NCBI GenBank assembly: GCA_020048795.1
Contig: JAIFMA010000013.1
Location: 1 to 29,390 of the forward strand
From: Rhodoferax sp.
GTDB taxonomy: Bacteria > Pseudomonadota > Gammaproteobacteria > Burkholderiales > Burkholderiaceae_C
Direction: 5' to 3'
DNA length: 29,390 bases
In this document: piece after piece, positions 9,501 to 16,908 of the stretch
Numbering within the stretch: position 1 is the first letter of the stretch
How the letters are laid out: each line of letters opens with the position of its first letter
The notes under the pieces: generated by a model
Seen by the model: only the letters and a program-made list of their open reading frames with translations
Databases searched by the model: none
What the model was told of the DNA's origin: nothing
Position numbers and translations under genes: made by a program

Positions 9501-9587
9501 CCGACCATGTACACGCTGCTGGCCCGCAAACACGCCCCGGGGCCGAACAAGGCACCCGCAGCAGGCGACCACGTGCAGGCCGCTTGA
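6513..9587 (+). CDS. RND family multidrug/solute efflux pump, inner-membrane permease (HAE1/AcrB type)
   Basis: The 1024-residue product has the length and twofold layout of proton-driven AcrB-like pumps. It begins with the usual SIRRPVLATVLSLLIVLIG first helix, has a large periplasmic loop, and carries the proton-relay Asp pair D400-D401 in the fourth helix (LAIGLVVDDAIVMLENI). The second half repeats the pattern (FALALLFIFLVLAAQFESF, GLITLVGLITKHGILIVEFAN). The ATG at 6513 follows CAGGAG. It belongs to the group of RND permeases with a TIFTGASSEVMETQVTKVLED porter segment, as in VexF- or MdtB/C-like proteins; I cannot assign a substrate. No outer-membrane channel or regulator gene is adjacent. 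Confidence 0.95.
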   Translation: MQLAETSIRRPVLATVLSLLIVLIGAVSFNRLTVREYPKIDEPVVSVTTIFTGASSEVMETQVTKVLEDSLSGIEGVDVITSTSRQERSQISVKFVLSRDADAAAADVRDKVTRVRQRLPQGIDEPVIAKVEAESFPVIFLALSSDTHNALQLSEIANTLVKPLLQTAPGAAEVNILGERKFSMRIWVDPDKLAAYKLTVQDLEDALRRSNLEVPAGRIESTQREFNVTAATDLQRPGEFAQVVIRTVNGQPIRIADVARVQQAPVDERSFVRLNGRDSIGVGVVRQSTANPLELAAGVMGLLDKLRRDLPPGVQIEVANDNSVFIDQSIKAVFRTIVEAAVLVALVIFVFLRTLRASLIPLVTIPVALIGTFAMMALAGFSINTLTLLALVLAIGLVVDDAIVMLENIYRHIEEGLPPFQAAIKGAREVGFAIVAMTMTLVAVYAPLAFSPGRTGRLFSEFALALAGAVVISGLVALTLSPILSSQLLRHNSSPTWFDSHMERLLEWATRSYSTMLAWSLKRRYLVLLVMVGSGLVSWWALGELKRELSPLEDRGVVLARINAPDGATLAYTDRYAKSIERIAEDYPEFDRVFSTIGNPTVSQGNIFFRATPWEQRQRSTLEMARTMTPRVSSLSGVTAIPITPPSLGQGFSSRPIEFVLITSESYQNLAQTLRVFQDELAKNPGFVQVDTDLRLNKPEIKLEVDRERAADMGVGVDLIARAIETMLGGRKVTRYKRDGEQYDVIVQTNPSGRDTPDDIEKIFVRGKGAELIPLSALVKIREVVVPRELIHFGQRRSATITANLSADYSVGEALNFMDATAQKVLKPGYATDLNGISREFKKSSESLTLVFALALLFIFLVLAAQFESFVDPFVIMFSVPLSMAGALLALKFSGGTLNVFSQIGLITLVGLITKHGILIVEFANQLREQGMETLAAIQQSAAQRLRPIMMTTGAMVLGAVPLAIATGAGAESRHQIGWVIVGGMSLGTLLTVFVVPTMYTLLARKHAPGPNKAPAAGDHVQAA

Positions 9588-9620
9588 ATTCAAAGACCCA
9601 ACTTCACCATCCGGTTTTGA

Positions 9621-10958
9621 TCAAATCACGCCGTCAAACATCATCACATCCACGGTGTCGCCGGCTGTCACATGACCCTGGCTGTGGTGCAGCACGATCA
9701 GTCCGTTGGCCTGCACCATCGAACTTAACACGCCTGAGCCCTGGTTGCCGGTGGTTTTGACTTGCAGCGTGCCATCGGGTGCGGTGCTGACGATGCCGCG
9801 CTGGTACTCGGTGCGTCCGGGCTTCTTGCGGATGGCTTCGCTGCTGCATGCCTTGAGCAGGGGCGGCTTGCTGGCGGTGCAGCCCATCATGCGCAGCAAA
9901 GCCGGGCGGACAAAAGCCAGAAAGGTCACCATGACCGCCACCGGGTTGCCGGGCAGACCAAAGAGGATCGCCGAGCCTTCTGATTTGCTATTATGTTCAT
10001 AGCTGTCTGTGCAGACGGGGTAAGCGCTAGAAGCCAATTTGTTTCGCATAATCTGGCCAACCGCCATGGGTCGGCCCGGACGCATGGCGACTTTCCAAAA
10101 GGCCACATCGCCGAGCTTTTTCATGATCATCTTGGTGTAGTCGGCCTCACCCACGCTCACGCCCCCGCTGGTGATGATCACATCGGCCTGGTGGGCGGCC
10201 TGCACAAAGGCCGCTTGCAGCAGCGCCGGCGTATCGCGCACGACACCGAGGTCGATCACCTCGCAGCCAAGCCGGGTCAGCAGGCCAAACACGGTGTAGC
10301 GGTTGCTGTCATACACGGCCCCTTCGCGTGGTGGCTGGCCCAGGCTCAGGATTTCATCACCGGTCGAGAAGTAGGCCACCTTCAGGCGCCGCAGTACGGG
10401 CACGGCCTGAAGACCCAAACTGGCCACCAGCCCAAGTGCAGCGGGCGTCAGCAGCTCGCCTTTTAGAAGCGCAGCCTGGCCCTGCATCAGGTCTTCGCCC
10501 TTGAATCGGCGGTTGTCACCCGCTTGCAGCATGCCAGCCGGGATGGTGATGTTGTCGCCCGCGCTGCTGACCAGTTCTTGCGGCACCACCGTATTGAGGC
10601 CCGCAGGCATGATGGCCCCGGTCATGATCCTCAGGCATTCACCCGCTGCCACCCCGCCTTGCCAGGCATTGCCGGCCAGCGCGGTGCCGAGCACCCTGAG
10701 TGACAAGGTTTGCTCTGGCAAGAGCTGCGCACCGTCAAAGGCATAACCGTCCATGGCCGAGTTGTCATGCGGTGGCACGCTCAGGGGCGAGATCACGTCC
10801 TGAGCCAGTACCCGTCCCAGCGCCTGAAAAATGGGGACGGACTCGGCATCGGACAGCGGTACCACCAGTTTGGCCAGAAACGCGTTGACCATGTCAGCGC
10901 TCAGGGCTTGCGGGTCGTAGCCAGCCAGTTGCAGGGCGATGTGTTCCAGTGTTTGCAT
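9621..10958 (-). CDS. moeA: Molybdopterin molybdenumtransferase MoeA (with in-frame insert)
   Basis: MoeA inserts molybdate into adenylyl-molybdopterin to form molybdenum cofactor. The 445-residue protein shows PPHDNSAMDGYAF (62-74), RIMTGAIMPAG (110-120), STGDEI (198-203), DSNRY, IITSGGVSVGEADY (261-274), AMRPGRPMAVG (291-301) and FGLPGNPVAVMVTF (333-346). Between the last two motifs, normally separated by only a few residues, sits an extra stretch (about residues 304-328) encoded by a dispersed palindromic repeat. The frame stays open. Whether the insert in the molybdate/active-site neighbourhood is tolerated is unknown. Upstream is a mobA remnant and then moaA on the same strand. Confidence 0.95.
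   Translation of the reverse strand: MQTLEHIALQLAGYDPQALSADMVNAFLAKLVVPLSDAESVPIFQALGRVLAQDVISPLSVPPHDNSAMDGYAFDGAQLLPEQTLSLRVLGTALAGNAWQGGVAAGECLRIMTGAIMPAGLNTVVPQELVSSAGDNITIPAGMLQAGDNRRFKGEDLMQGQAALLKGELLTPAALGLVASLGLQAVPVLRRLKVAYFSTGDEILSLGQPPREGAVYDSNRYTVFGLLTRLGCEVIDLGVVRDTPALLQAAFVQAAHQADVIITSGGVSVGEADYTKMIMKKLGDVAFWKVAMRPGRPMAVGQIMRNKLASSAYPVCTDSYEHNSKSEGSAILFGLPGNPVAVMVTFLAFVRPALLRMMGCTASKPPLLKACSSEAIRKKPGRTEYQRGIVSTAPDGTLQVKTTGNQGSGVLSSMVQANGLIVLHHSQGHVTAGDTVDVMMFDGVI
9987..10045 (+). repeat. Dispersed imperfect-palindrome repeat, copy A (inside moeA)
   Basis: TAGCTG at 10000-10005, a 19-base spacer ending in TAAG, then CGCTAGAAGCCAATTT. GCTAT at 9987-9991 and ATAGC at 9999-10003 form an inverted pair, as do GTCTG and CAGAC at 10005-10016. 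The element lies antisense to moeA and accounts for its in-frame insert. Confidence 0.8.
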
Positions 10959-11174
10959 GGGGCGTTGCCTTCGAGTTGTGGTGGTGCTGCCAGCGTGTTG
11001 GCATTAAAAACGTCGGTGCCGGCGCAGTCGGCCTGCCTGCATCTGACCGATTGTCTGGGTTGGTTGCTCCACCGCCCCGCGCCAGCAGCAGCCCGCTGCG
11101 CTGTCGCCTCTACCCAGGCGCGAACCGCGTCCACCGGGCAGGATCAGCGCAGTGGTGTGGTTGCCGACGATCAA
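10959..11174 (-). pseudogene. mobA: mobA remnant (molybdenum cofactor guanylyltransferase), internally deleted
   Basis: Both ends of a MobA-like protein can be read between moaA and moeA, but only about 210 bases remain of a gene that is normally near 600. Reading leftward from 11174, one frame gives TTALILPGGRGSRLG, matching the N-terminal nucleotide-binding signature (LILAGGRGSRMG) of the family. A second frame, overlapping it at about 11131, gives DAVRAWVEATAQ and later DVFNANTLAAPPQLE (about 11008-10970), matching the C-terminal AFFNANTL segment. The simplest reading is an internal deletion that fused the two ends out of frame. No functional product is expected. The reading frame downstream runs on into moeA (to 10901). 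Confidence 0.72.
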
Positions 11175-11175
11175 T

Positions 11176-12336
11176 TCATCCTCCGATGTAACTCATTTCC
11201 ACGCGTCGCGTGGCGGAATCGGTGTCGGCCCCAACGGCGCTCCTGAGCTCGGAGTAGCGGTCACTGCGGTTTTGCCAGAGGTGGCCGATGGCACTGAGCA
11301 GATCGGCATCAGAGGCGTTGCCGCGCAGCAGGCTGCGCAGGTCATAACCCTGGCCGGCAAACAGGCACAGGTAAAGCTGCCCCTCGGTGCTGAGTCGGGC
11401 GCGGTTGCAATCGCCGCAAAAGGCTTGTGTCACGCTGCTGATGACACCGATTTCACCGGCAGTGATGTCGTGCCTGCCGTTGGCATCGGCATAGCCCCAG
11501 CGCTCGGCGGTCTCACCCGGGTTGGCAGGCTGTAGTGGCAACAGCGGCAGTTCGGCATGGATCAGTCGGACCAGTTCGGCTGAGGGCAGCACTTGGTTCA
11601 TGCGCCAGCCATTGGTGGCACCCACATCCATGTATTCAATAAAGCGCAGCACCAGCCCCGAGCTTCTGAAGTGCCGCGCCATCGGCAAAATCTGTTGCTC
11701 GTTGTTACCACGCTTGACCACCATGTTGATTTTGATCGGCCCCAGGCCGGCGGCGCGTGCAGCATCGATACCGGCCAGCACGTCGGCCACCGGGAAATCA
11801 ACGTCGTTCATGCTGCGAAACACCGCGTCGTCGAGGCTGTCGAGGCTGACGGTGACGCGCTGCAAGCCAGCGGCCTTGAGCGTCGCGGCTTTTCGTGCCA
11901 ACAGGGCACCATTGGTGGTCAGGGTCAAATCCAGCGGGCCCCCTTCGGGGGTGCGCAGTGCAGCCAACTGTTCAATCAGTTGCTCCAGATTCTTGCGCAA
12001 CAAGGGTTCGCCGCCGGTGAGACGGATTTTTTGCACACCGTGGGCAACAAACTGGCGGGTCAGGCGAGTGATCTCCTCAAAGGACAGCAGCGCCGCGTGC
12101 GGCAGGTAGGGGTGGTCCTTGTCAAAAATGGCTTTGGGCATGCAGTAGCTGCAGCGGAAATTGCAGCGGTCGGTGACGCTGATGCGCAGGTCTCGCAAGG
12201 GGCGGCCACGGCGATCTGACAGCAGCCCGGTGGCGGGCAGACGGGCACCTGTGCCTATCGCTGTGCTGGGCCAGGCCAGCGTGGCGGTGCGCTGGTCAAA
12301 CAGGGGTATCACGCGGTGCGTGTCTCGTTGCGTCAT
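11176..12336 (-). CDS. moaA: GTP 3',8-cyclase MoaA (radical SAM)
   Basis: MoaA carries out the first step of molybdenum cofactor synthesis, rearranging GTP to 3',8-cyclo-7,8-dihydro-GTP. I take the ATG at 12336 (386 residues, MTQRDTHRVIPLFDQR) because related proteins begin at about this point; an ATG at 12390 would add 18 residues. The radical SAM cluster motif CNFRCSYC supplies C58, C62 and C65, followed by LTGGEPL. The second cluster site is FCGDCNRARLSTEGQLYLC (C307, C310, C324), and the protein ends in the conserved Gly-Gly. The N-terminal ~45 residues are an extension common in Comamonadaceae-type MoaA. Its stop sits directly against the mobA remnant. Confidence 0.95.
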   Translation of the reverse strand: MTQRDTHRVIPLFDQRTATLAWPSTAIGTGARLPATGLLSDRRGRPLRDLRISVTDRCNFRCSYCMPKAIFDKDHPYLPHAALLSFEEITRLTRQFVAHGVQKIRLTGGEPLLRKNLEQLIEQLAALRTPEGGPLDLTLTTNGALLARKAATLKAAGLQRVTVSLDSLDDAVFRSMNDVDFPVADVLAGIDAARAAGLGPIKINMVVKRGNNEQQILPMARHFRSSGLVLRFIEYMDVGATNGWRMNQVLPSAELVRLIHAELPLLPLQPANPGETAERWGYADANGRHDITAGEIGVISSVTQAFCGDCNRARLSTEGQLYLCLFAGQGYDLRSLLRGNASDADLLSAIGHLWQNRSDRYSELRSAVGADTDSATRRVEMSYIGG

Positions 12337-12463
12337 GGGCTGCGTCTGGAGGGTCAGAGTCAATAAGGTGCTGACGGCTAGCCACGGCATGTGCCAGTCA
12401 ACAGCCGGATTTTGTCACGCCCACCATCTTTTCAAAGTAGGGGCTTTGTTGTGCCAGCTATGT

Positions 12464-13021
12464 CTAGTGGCTGGTCAGCAACGAAGGGCCGATGTCTTGC
12501 AGCGGTCCTAGCGGGTTGGTGCGGACTTCAAGCTCATGCAAACTGGGTTGGCCACCCCAGGCACGGTACACCACCACGTCATCGAGCAGCAGCACCAGCG
12601 CATTGAAGCGCCAGCCGGTGGTCTCGGTGCGACGGGAAAAATTGGTGAAATCGGTCCAGAAGCTGCCAGTGCGTGCGCGCAGCACCCGCTCGGCATTGAT
12701 TTCCCAGCCGCGACAGGCATCACGCGCCTCCAGGCAGGCGATGATGCCGGGGTCGAGGTCCTCGCGCTTGAGCAGTTGACTGGGCAGAAAGCGACGCACG
12801 ATGTCGGCGTGCGTCAGGATGTTGGTGTTGGGTTGCTTGACCGGGTCGATGCCAAGTTGAACCAGCGCGCTGACGGTGCTTTTCATGGGGACCAGTGCGT
12901 CAATGGCTGCGCTGGCCTGGTCAAAGCTGAGGAAAGGGGAGGATTCGCTTTGGACCCTGGGCAGCAGGCTGGTGCAACCGGACAGCAGCCAAAGCATCAA
13001 TGTGATCAAACCACGCAACAT
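12464..13021 (-). CDS. Predicted lipoprotein of unknown function
   Basis: The ATG at 13021 gives 185 residues with a lipoprotein signal: MLRGLITLMLWLLSGC, lipidated Cys at 16. The mature part contains IDALVPMKSTVSALVQLGIDP, a Cys pair in IACLEARDACRGW and a long C-terminal segment (RTGSFWTDFTNFSRRTETTGWRFNALVLLLDDVVVYRAWGG) typical of a small conserved periplasmic or outer-membrane lipoprotein. I do not recognise a named family or a function. An upstream ATG at 13051 would put ten polar residues before the signal and is less likely. It lies downstream of the hppA terminator on the same strand and may have its own promoter. Confidence 0.75.
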   Translation of the reverse strand: MLRGLITLMLWLLSGCTSLLPRVQSESSPFLSFDQASAAIDALVPMKSTVSALVQLGIDPVKQPNTNILTHADIVRRFLPSQLLKREDLDPGIIACLEARDACRGWEINAERVLRARTGSFWTDFTNFSRRTETTGWRFNALVLLLDDVVVYRAWGGQPSLHELEVRTNPLGPLQDIGPSLLTSH

Positions 13022-13049
13022 GGCCGCATTGTCAGGCTGAAAGGACCCC

Positions 13050-13076
13050 AAAAAATCCGCACCTGGCGGATTTTTT
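13050..13076 (-). terminator. Rho-independent terminator after hppA
   Basis: An 11-base perfect inverted repeat (AAAAAATCCGC, 13050-13060, and GCGGATTTTTT, 13066-13076) with a 5-base loop lies 18 bases past the hppA stop. The A and T runs on both sides mean it can work in either direction; on the minus strand it ends hppA transcription. Confidence 0.85.
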
Positions 13077-13094
13077 GACAGGGGGCGCAGCGTC

Positions 13095-15173
13095 TCAGCC
13101 GCCGTGGAGCTTCATCATCACCGGCACGATCAGCAGCGCCACGATGTTGATGATCTTGATCAGCGGGTTGACCGCCGGGCCGGCGGTGTCTTTGTAGGGG
13201 TCACCCACGGTGTCGCCCGTGACAGCAGCTTTGTGGGCTTCAGAGCCCTTGCCGCCAAAGTTGTCGTCTTCAATGTATTTTTTGGCGTTGTCCCAGGCAC
13301 CACCACCGGTGCACATCGAGATCGCCACGAACAAACCCGTCACGATGGTGCCCATCAACAAACCGCCTAAAGCTGCAGGCCCCAGGATCAGGCCAACCAG
13401 AATCGGAACAACCACCGGCAGCAAGCTGGGGATCATCATTTCTTTGATCGCTGCGGTGGTCAGCATGTCCACCGCTGTGTCGTACTCGGGCTTGGCCGTG
13501 CCTTCCATGATGCCCTTGATCTCGCGAAACTGCCGACGCACTTCAACCACCACACTACCGGCGGCGCGGCCCACCGCTTCCATGGCCATGGCACCAAACA
13601 GGTAGGGAATCATGCCGCCAATGAACAGGCCGATGATGACCATCGGATTGCTCAGATCAAAAGTAATGGTTTTGCCATAGGCATCGAGCTTGTGGGTGTA
13701 GTCGGCAAACAGCACCAACGCAGCCAGACCGGCAGAACCGATGGCATAACCCTTGGTGACGGCCTTGGTGGTGTTGCCCACTGCGTCGAGTGGGTCGGTG
13801 ATGTCACGCACGCTCTTGGGCATTTCGGACATTTCGGCAATGCCGCCAGCGTTGTCGGTGATCGGGCCGTAAGCGTCGAGTGCCACGACAATGCCGGCCA
13901 TACTGAGCATGGAAGTCGCCGCAATCGCAATGCCATAGAGGCCGGCCACGTCGTAGGCGGTGTAGATCGCCAGGCAGACAAACATCACCGGCCAGGCGGT
14001 GGAACGCATGGAAACGCCCAGACCGGCAATGATGTTGGTGCCGTGGCCGGTGGTGGAGGCTTCCGCAATATGGCGCACCGGTTGGTACTGGGTGCCGGTG
14101 TAATACTCGGTGATCCAGACCAGTACGGCGGTCAGGATCAGGCCAACCGCACAAGAGGCAAACAGGCTGCCGGCGCTGATCACGGTCTTGTCGGCCAGCG
14201 TGATCGCCGTCGGAAACAGGCTTTGTGTGACAAAGTAAAACGCCACCAGTGACAACACACCGGCCACCGCCAGGCCTTTGTAAAGGGCCGGCATCACGTT
14301 GGTCATGCCGGGGGAGGCCTTGACAAAGAAGCAGCCAATGATGGAAGCCACAATCGACACCGCACCCAGGGCCAGCGGGTAAAGGACTGCGTTGGCTCCG
14401 GCACCGGTCACCAGCAGGGCACCCAGCACCATGGTGGCAATCAGGGTCACGGCGTAGGTCTCAAACAGGTCGGCGGCCATACCGGCGCAGTCGCCCACGT
14501 TGTCGCCCACGTTGTCGGCAATCACCGCCGGGTTACGCGGGTCGTCTTCCGGGATGCCGGCCTCAACCTTGCCGACCAGGTCAGCGCCCACGTCAGCGCC
14601 TTTGGTAAAAATGCCCCCGCCCAGACGGGCGAAGATTGAAATCAGCGAGGAACCAAAGGCAAAACCAATCAGCGGGTTCAACAGTGCTGCATAGGCTTTG
14701 CTATCTGTCGGCACGCCACCTGCGGTAAGGAACCAGTAAAACCCGGTCACGCCCAGCAGGCCCAATCCCACCACCAGCATGCCGGTGATGGCACCACCGC
14801 GAAAAGCCACGTCAAGCGCCGGGCCAATGCCTTTGGTGGCCGCCTGGGCGGTGCGAACGTTGGCACGTACCGAGACGTTCATGCCGATAAAGCCACAAGC
14901 TCCTGACAGAACGGCACCCACCACAAAGCCGACAGCGCTCAAACTGTCCAGAAAAAGCGCGATCAGTATCGTCAACACCACACCGACCATGGCAATGGTT
15001 TTGTACTGGCGCGCCAAATACGCCGCTGCACCGGTCTGAATGGCTGCGGCAATTTCCTGCATGCGCGCATTACCAGCATCCTGAGAAAGAATCCAGCTTC
15101 GAGCCCAAAAGCCGTAGCCGACGGCGATCAAGCCGCAGATAAGCGCCAAGATCAGCGCTGAATTGCCTGTCAT
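13095..15173 (-). CDS. hppA: Membrane H+-translocating pyrophosphatase, K+-independent type
   Basis: This integral membrane enzyme couples PPi hydrolysis to proton export. The ATG at 15173, preceded by AGGAGA, gives 692 residues starting MTGNSALILALICGL; the upstream start at 15215 adds a hydrophilic stretch. Family signatures are intact: GGGIFTKGADVGADLVGKVEAGIPEDDPRNPAVIADNVGDNVGDCAG region (185-231) for Mg-PPi binding, and DAYGPITDNAGGIAEM (433-448). GNTTKA at 466-471 has Lys at 470, the residue that marks K+-independent proton pumps (K+-dependent ones carry Ala). Roughly 15-16 hydrophobic helices are visible. It is divergent from ppa, so the two PPi-hydrolysing enzymes share a 228-base intergenic region. 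Confidence 0.97.
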   Translation of the reverse strand: MTGNSALILALICGLIAVGYGFWARSWILSQDAGNARMQEIAAAIQTGAAAYLARQYKTIAMVGVVLTILIALFLDSLSAVGFVVGAVLSGACGFIGMNVSVRANVRTAQAATKGIGPALDVAFRGGAITGMLVVGLGLLGVTGFYWFLTAGGVPTDSKAYAALLNPLIGFAFGSSLISIFARLGGGIFTKGADVGADLVGKVEAGIPEDDPRNPAVIADNVGDNVGDCAGMAADLFETYAVTLIATMVLGALLVTGAGANAVLYPLALGAVSIVASIIGCFFVKASPGMTNVMPALYKGLAVAGVLSLVAFYFVTQSLFPTAITLADKTVISAGSLFASCAVGLILTAVLVWITEYYTGTQYQPVRHIAEASTTGHGTNIIAGLGVSMRSTAWPVMFVCLAIYTAYDVAGLYGIAIAATSMLSMAGIVVALDAYGPITDNAGGIAEMSEMPKSVRDITDPLDAVGNTTKAVTKGYAIGSAGLAALVLFADYTHKLDAYGKTITFDLSNPMVIIGLFIGGMIPYLFGAMAMEAVGRAAGSVVVEVRRQFREIKGIMEGTAKPEYDTAVDMLTTAAIKEMMIPSLLPVVVPILVGLILGPAALGGLLMGTIVTGLFVAISMCTGGGAWDNAKKYIEDDNFGGKGSEAHKAAVTGDTVGDPYKDTAGPAVNPLIKIINIVALLIVPVMMKLHGG

Positions 15174-15401
15174 AAATAGGTTCTCCTGAGGTTGTTTCGC
15201 GAGTTTGTGATGCAAGGCATGTCGGCATCACCGATGCGTTGCTTCCTCGCCCCCCGGCATCTGGCAATGCCCGTCATTGACGATTGGCCAACGCAGCGAC
15301 TTTAACGCCAAAACAATGCGTTTTGCGGCTGCGCAAGTGGCGAGTAAGTAAAATCGGGGTTAATCCGGAGTGTTTCTGACCTCATCCAACTCTCTATCAC
15401 T

Positions 15402-15938
15402 ATGTCCTTAGATAACGTCACCCCCGGTGTCAATGCCCCCGAAATATTCAATGTGATCATCGAAATTCCGATGAATGCTGACCCCGTCAAGTACGAGGTT
15501 GACCACGATACCCACGCCATTTTTGTTGACCGTTTCATGAGCACGGCCATGCATTACCCGACCAATTATGGTTATGTACCCCACACCATCAGTGGTGACG
15601 GTGATCCGGTGGATGTGCTGGTGGTAACACCCATGCCGCTGATTCCGGGTGTGGTGGTGACTTGCCGTGCCATTGGCATCTTGAAGATGGAAGACGAGGC
15701 CGGCATTGATGGCAAAGTGCTGGCGGTGCCGATCCCGAAGATTTTGTCGCTCTATTCGCGCTGGCACAAGCCGGAAGACTTGAGTCCGACCCGCCTCAAA
15801 ACCATTGCCCACTTCTTTGAGCACTACAAGGACCTTGAGGACGGCAAGTGGGTCAAGATTTTGGGTTGGGAAGGGCCGGAGGCGGCCAGGCAGGAGATTA
15901 TGGAAGGCATCGCCAACTACCAGAAGTCCTTGGGTTGA
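15402..15938 (+). CDS. ppa: Inorganic pyrophosphatase, soluble family I
   Basis: Ppa hydrolyses pyrophosphate in the cytoplasm and pulls biosynthetic reactions forward. The 178 residues match the bacterial hexameric family: IIEIPMNADPVKYEVD near the N-terminus, YGYVPHT (56-62), the signature DGDPVD with D66, D68 and D71, and further acidic ligands D98 and D103 in KMEDEAGIDGK, then VPIPKI. The stop codon at 15936-15938 lies at the edge of a dispersed palindromic repeat. The upstream region is shared with hppA on the other strand; no convincing promoter hexamers could be fixed by eye. Confidence 0.97.
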   Translation: MSLDNVTPGVNAPEIFNVIIEIPMNADPVKYEVDHDTHAIFVDRFMSTAMHYPTNYGYVPHTISGDGDPVDVLVVTPMPLIPGVVVTCRAIGILKMEDEAGIDGKVLAVPIPKILSLYSRWHKPEDLSPTRLKTIAHFFEHYKDLEDGKWVKILGWEGPEAARQEIMEGIANYQKSLG

Positions 15939-15991
15939 TTTTGGCCGACAGCCCTTATGGAATAAGCGCTAACAGCTACATATTTTGAAGC
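15935..15991 (-). repeat. Dispersed imperfect-palindrome repeat, copy B (between ppa and the FAH gene)
   Basis: On the minus strand GTAGCTG is followed by TTAGCGCTTATTCCATAAG and GGCTGTCGGCCAAAA. The centre is a clean hairpin: CTTAT (15954-15958), GGA, ATAAG (15962-15966), extended by AGC/GCT across one mismatch. It starts on the ppa stop codon. This is the least decayed copy and the only intergenic one seen. Confidence 0.8.
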
Positions 15992-16053
15992 GCCTGCTGG
16001 CTTGTGCCAGTGGGCGTTATTGTTTTGGCGGGGTGCGAACCGAGGAGTTGCTG

Positions 16054-16908
16054 ATGAAGCTGTTGCGTTATGGTCCTTTGGGGCAGGAAAAGCCCGGGGT
16101 GCTCGACGGGCAGGGGCGGGTGCGCGATTTGACCGGGCTGGTCGGCGATATCGGGGCAGAGGTTTTGTTGCCTCACGGTCTGGCGCGTCTGCGCTTGCTC
16201 GATCTCGCGGCCTTGCCGCTGGTGGCGGGGGTGCCGCAGCAGGATTTTCGGTTAGGCGCTTGTGTCGCGCAGGTTGGCAAGTGCATTTGTATTGGTTTGA
16301 ATTACGCCGACCATGCCGCCGAGTCGGGTCTGCCGGTGCCACCCGAGCCGGTGCTGTTTGGCAAGTGGACCAGTGCGCTGATGGGGCCTGATGATGCCGT
16401 CCAGATTCCGCGCGGGTCGCAGAAGACCGACTGGGAGGTAGAACTGGCGGTGGTGATCGGGCAGGGCGGGCGTTACATCGCGCAGGCCGATGCGATGAAG
16501 CATGTGGCGGGTTATTGTGTCATGAACGATGTGTCAGAGCGCGACTACCAACTCAACCGCAGCGGCACCTGGGACAAGGGCAAGGGCTGCGACACCTTTG
16601 CGCCGCTGGGGCCCTGGTTGGTGACGGCCGACGAGGTGCCTGATCCGCAGGCGCTGACACTCTGGCTCGAAGTCGATGGCAAGCGTTATCAGAACGGCAG
16701 CACCGCCACCATGGTTTATCAGGTGCCATTTCTGATCAGCTACCTGAGCCAGTTCATGAGTTTGCAAACCGGTGATGTGATTTCAACTGGCACGCCACCC
16801 GGTGTGGGCATGGGGCAAAAGCCGCCGGTATTTTTGCGCGTCGGGCAAACCATGCGCTTGGGCGTGGAGGGGCTTGGCGTGCAGACGCAGCGGGTAGTGC
16901 AGGCGTAA
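16054..16908 (+). CDS. Fumarylacetoacetate hydrolase (FAH) family protein
   Basis: The ATG at 16054 follows GAGGAG and gives 284 residues; an in-frame upstream start at 15985 would read through the repeat region and is unlikely. The fold signature is clear: IGLNYADHAAESGLPVPPEP (80-99), metal ligands E128 and E130 in WEVELAVVIG and D159 in VMNDVSERDYQ, then KGCDTFAPLGPWLV and STGTPPGVGMG. Family members are Mg-dependent hydrolases, decarboxylases or isomerases acting on keto-acids, in aromatic catabolism or as oxaloacetate decarboxylase/fumarylpyruvate hydrolase. The exact substrate cannot be read from sequence and no catabolic genes are adjacent. Confidence 0.9.
   Translation: MKLLRYGPLGQEKPGVLDGQGRVRDLTGLVGDIGAEVLLPHGLARLRLLDLAALPLVAGVPQQDFRLGACVAQVGKCICIGLNYADHAAESGLPVPPEPVLFGKWTSALMGPDDAVQIPRGSQKTDWEVELAVVIGQGGRYIAQADAMKHVAGYCVMNDVSERDYQLNRSGTWDKGKGCDTFAPLGPWLVTADEVPDPQALTLWLEVDGKRYQNGSTATMVYQVPFLISYLSQFMSLQTGDVISTGTPPGVGMGQKPPVFLRVGQTMRLGVEGLGVQTQRVVQA

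Noticed and set aside
9616..9625. TTTGATCAAA palindrome at the moeA stop as a terminator or operator
   Set aside because: A 10-base palindrome with no loop cannot form a terminator hairpin, and it overlaps coding sequence.
10710..11246. Plus-strand open frame across the moaA-moeA junction
   Set aside because: It overlaps two genes on the other strand and the mobA remnant, and has no family likeness; it is a shadow frame.
14680..14720. A possible sixth repeat copy in hppA near GCTTTGCTATCTGTC
   Set aside because: Only a short GCTAT-like match; the spacer and GGAAG block are missing and the protein sequence there is compatible with a normal loop.
15300..15360. Promoter hexamers for ppa (TTGCGG and TAAAAT/TAAGTA)
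   Set aside because: Spacing of 20 or 16 bases with poor matches; not good enough to list as a feature.
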